From NS-11 sp036505795 (lineage in GTDB: Bacteria; Nitrospirota; Nitrospiria; Nitrospirales; NS-4): a stretch of 62,823 nucleotides of DNA. The notes beneath the pieces are model-generated. The model saw nothing but the letters and a program-made list of their open reading frames with translations. It did no database searches and was not told where the DNA came from. Shown here in pieces: positions 61,577 through 62,823 of the stretch. The stretch is from NCBI GenBank assembly GCA_036505795.1, contig DASXSU010000127.1, positions 1-62,823 of the forward strand, in the 5' to 3' direction. Both the position numbers and the translations under genes were made by a program. Position 1 is the stretch's first letter; the number at the start of each line of letters is the position of its first letter.

Positions 61577-62460
61577 GACGCAACCTCCGCCAGTTCTGAG
61601 ATCGCCTTTGCGTACTCATCTTTATTGGGTGAGCGATAATGCCAAATCGGCACATGTTCCATAAAGGACACGCCCTTCCCCTTGACCGTCTTGCCCACCA
61701 CCATAAACGGACGTTTGCCGTCCCGGCCTAACGCCGCCTCCACCACAGCCGCTGCATTGTGGCCGTTGACTTCCACTGCTTCCCACCCGAATCCGCGCAC
61801 CTTTTCAAGGAGAGGGTAGAAGGCCGGATGACCTTCACTCATGCGAGCCAGCCCTCCAAAGTCGTTCAGGTCGACGAATCCAATGAGATTTCCGAGCTCG
61901 AGGTTAGCGGCCATCATCATGGCCTCCCAGGTCGAGCCTTCTTGCAGCTCACCATCGGAGAGCACGACAAAGGTACGGCGGTCATCGTTCTTAATCTTGT
62001 CTGCGTATGCCATGCCGGTCGCGATGCCCATCCCGTGGCCAAGCGAGCCGGTCGACGCCTCAATCCCCGGCACCCCGTAGTCCGGATGCGCCCCCAGCCT
62101 TCCGGCCGGCGTGCAGTAGCGGTCGAGATCGCTTTTCGTGAGCACGCCAAGATCCTCGAGGATGACGTACTGCGACAGACAGCCATGCCCTTTGGACATG
62201 AGAAAGTTATCAACAAACCCCGGATTACCTTGCGCAGGGTCGCGGCGCATCAGGCCATGATAGATGAGGTCCACCATTTCAAGACAGGAGAAGGCGGGCG
62301 CCACATGCATCGCCGAGACTTGTTGGGAAATATCCAGGATGCGGCGGCGATAGGTAAGACAGCGACTGCGCGCGGACGCCACGTCGAATCGATGAGACCG
62401 GCTGGGATGGAGCATCTCGGGTTCGTGAATCACGCGCGGCGCTTTACCCACGGAGGACAT
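61573..62460 (-). CDS. Transketolase-like N-terminal subunit
   Basis: 295 aa from ATG 62460; the frame upstream is antisense to or overlaps the dehydratase and is rejected. MSKGHGCLSQYVILEDLG, GSLGHGMGIATGMAYADK and VVLSDGELQEGSTWEAMMMA form the thiamine-diphosphate site, with FVDLNDFGGLARM completing it. It binds the ThDP diphosphate and Mg for the joint enzyme with the C subunit. The start overlaps the end of the dehydratase gene by 17 bp. Confidence 0.9.
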   Translation of the reverse strand: MSSVGKAPRVIHEPEMLHPSRSHRFDVASARSRCLTYRRRILDISQQVSAMHVAPAFSCLEMVDLIYHGLMRRDPAQGNPGFVDNFLMSKGHGCLSQYVILEDLGVLTKSDLDRYCTPAGRLGAHPDYGVPGIEASTGSLGHGMGIATGMAYADKIKNDDRRTFVVLSDGELQEGSTWEAMMMAANLELGNLIGFVDLNDFGGLARMSEGHPAFYPLLEKVRGFGWEAVEVNGHNAAAVVEAALGRDGKRPFMVVGKTVKGKGVSFMEHVPIWHYRSPNKDEYAKAISELAEVAS

Positions 62461-62823
62461 AATCCATGGGCCAGTCGCGCAGCTGGTCGATGTATTTGCG
62501 ACCCCAGACAACCATTTCCTTAATGCCCTCGTCCAGGCTGATCTGCGGCTCCCATCCCAGATCGCGCTTGATCGCCGAGGAGTCCAGCCAATAGCGCGAA
62601 TCCTGCCCGAGCCGGTCGCCGGTAACCTCACAGAGGTCCTCGAACTTCATGTTGAGCGCCGCGGCAACCTTTTCAGCGAGTGTCCGTATCGCAGTCGGCT
62701 CGGGCGGCCCCACATTATAGATGGTGCCAAGCGGAGCCTTCTCCGCGACCATATGAATGGCGCGCCCCAGATCGCGGGCGTGGATATAGGACTTCTCGGC
62801 GCGGCCCCCTCCTTGCAACGGCA
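62444..62823 (-). CDS. NDP-sugar 4,6-dehydratase or epimerase, C-terminal part (5' end outside window)
   Basis: Partial: the last ~125 codons. AEKSYIHARDLGRAIHMVAE, TIYNVGPPEPTAIRTLAEKV and RYWLDSSAIKRDLGWEPQ, then DEGIKEMVVW are the C-terminal landmarks of RfbB-type extended SDR enzymes. The window edge removes the cofactor loop and catalytic residues, so dTDP-glucose dehydratase and related epimerases cannot be told apart. Its stop lies 17 bp inside the transketolase N subunit gene. Confidence 0.85.
   Translation of the reverse strand, partial: PLQGGGRAEKSYIHARDLGRAIHMVAEKAPLGTIYNVGPPEPTAIRTLAEKVAAALNMKFEDLCEVTGDRLGQDSRYWLDSSAIKRDLGWEPQISLDEGIKEMVVWGRKYIDQLRDWPMDYVLRG

Noticed and set aside
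61759..62523. 254-residue plus-strand open frame
   Set aside because: Antisense to the transketolase N subunit and the dehydratase tail; no recognisable protein features.

Overview
The window looks like a chromosomal segment of a free-living Gram-negative bacterium. It has a Kdo pathway (kdsD, kdsC), an O-antigen ligase, a Wzm/Wzt polysaccharide exporter, an AMIN-type amidase and a periplasmic Do protease. Gene content and moderately high GC would fit Nitrospirota or a similar deep-branching Gram-negative phylum. That is an impression; no rRNA or marker gene here settles it. No tRNA, rRNA, CRISPR array, prophage or recognisable transposase was seen.

Layout. From 1 to 3.9 kb the plus strand carries housekeeping genes: the tatD end, an orphan EF-Tu domain III-like protein, amiC and truA. 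A minus-strand NYN protein and two kinds of non-coding repeat sit among them. From 4.5 to 13.4 kb the minus strand carries yacL-ispD-ispF-cysE, degP, class I aldolase and fructose bisphosphatase, a DUF3108 protein and phosphomannomutase. From 13.4 to 23.9 kb lie sugar-nucleotide and lipopolysaccharide genes: manC, kdsD, a kdsC-like phosphatase, a WbpM-type dehydratase, an O-antigen ligase, a WbpL/WecA-type initiating transferase, a WbpV-like reductase, GT4 and a methyltransferase. From 24 to 62.8 kb is a long, almost wholly minus-strand accessory glycan island: asnB, three paralogs of an unrecognised glycosyltransferase-like family, a GT-C-like membrane protein, SGNH-like proteins, a CDP-6-deoxyhexose pathway (rfbF, rfbG, C-methyltransferase), wzm/wzt, radical SAM, FkbM, Nudix, two carbamoyltransferases with the DUF5989/SxtJ pair, an AAC(3)-like acetyltransferase, a DegT-type aminotransferase and a split transketolase.

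The most interesting signal is in the gaps of the island. Four degraded gene relics show that an operon of the type rfbF-rfbG-GT2-...-wzm-wzt-(unknown family) existed here twice and was resolved by complementary decay. Intact rfbF (38 kb) is followed by an rfbG 3' relic, while intact rfbG (44-45 kb) is preceded by an rfbF relic. Intact wzt (40-41 kb) is followed by a relic of the unknown family, while an intact member of that family (28.7-30.0 kb) is preceded by a wzt 3' relic. Each broken junction keeps the half that the other has lost. This also ties the unknown family to an ABC-exported polysaccharide.

A second distinctive set is three SGNH-like membrane-anchored proteins in which the serine of the GDS block is Glu (GDE or GQE) while the C-terminal His is kept. 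A fourth SGNH protein in the carbamoyltransferase cassette keeps Ser, Asp and His. Together the island probably builds, methylates, carbamoylates, acylates and exports a variable cell-surface polysaccharide; its structure cannot be read from the sequence.
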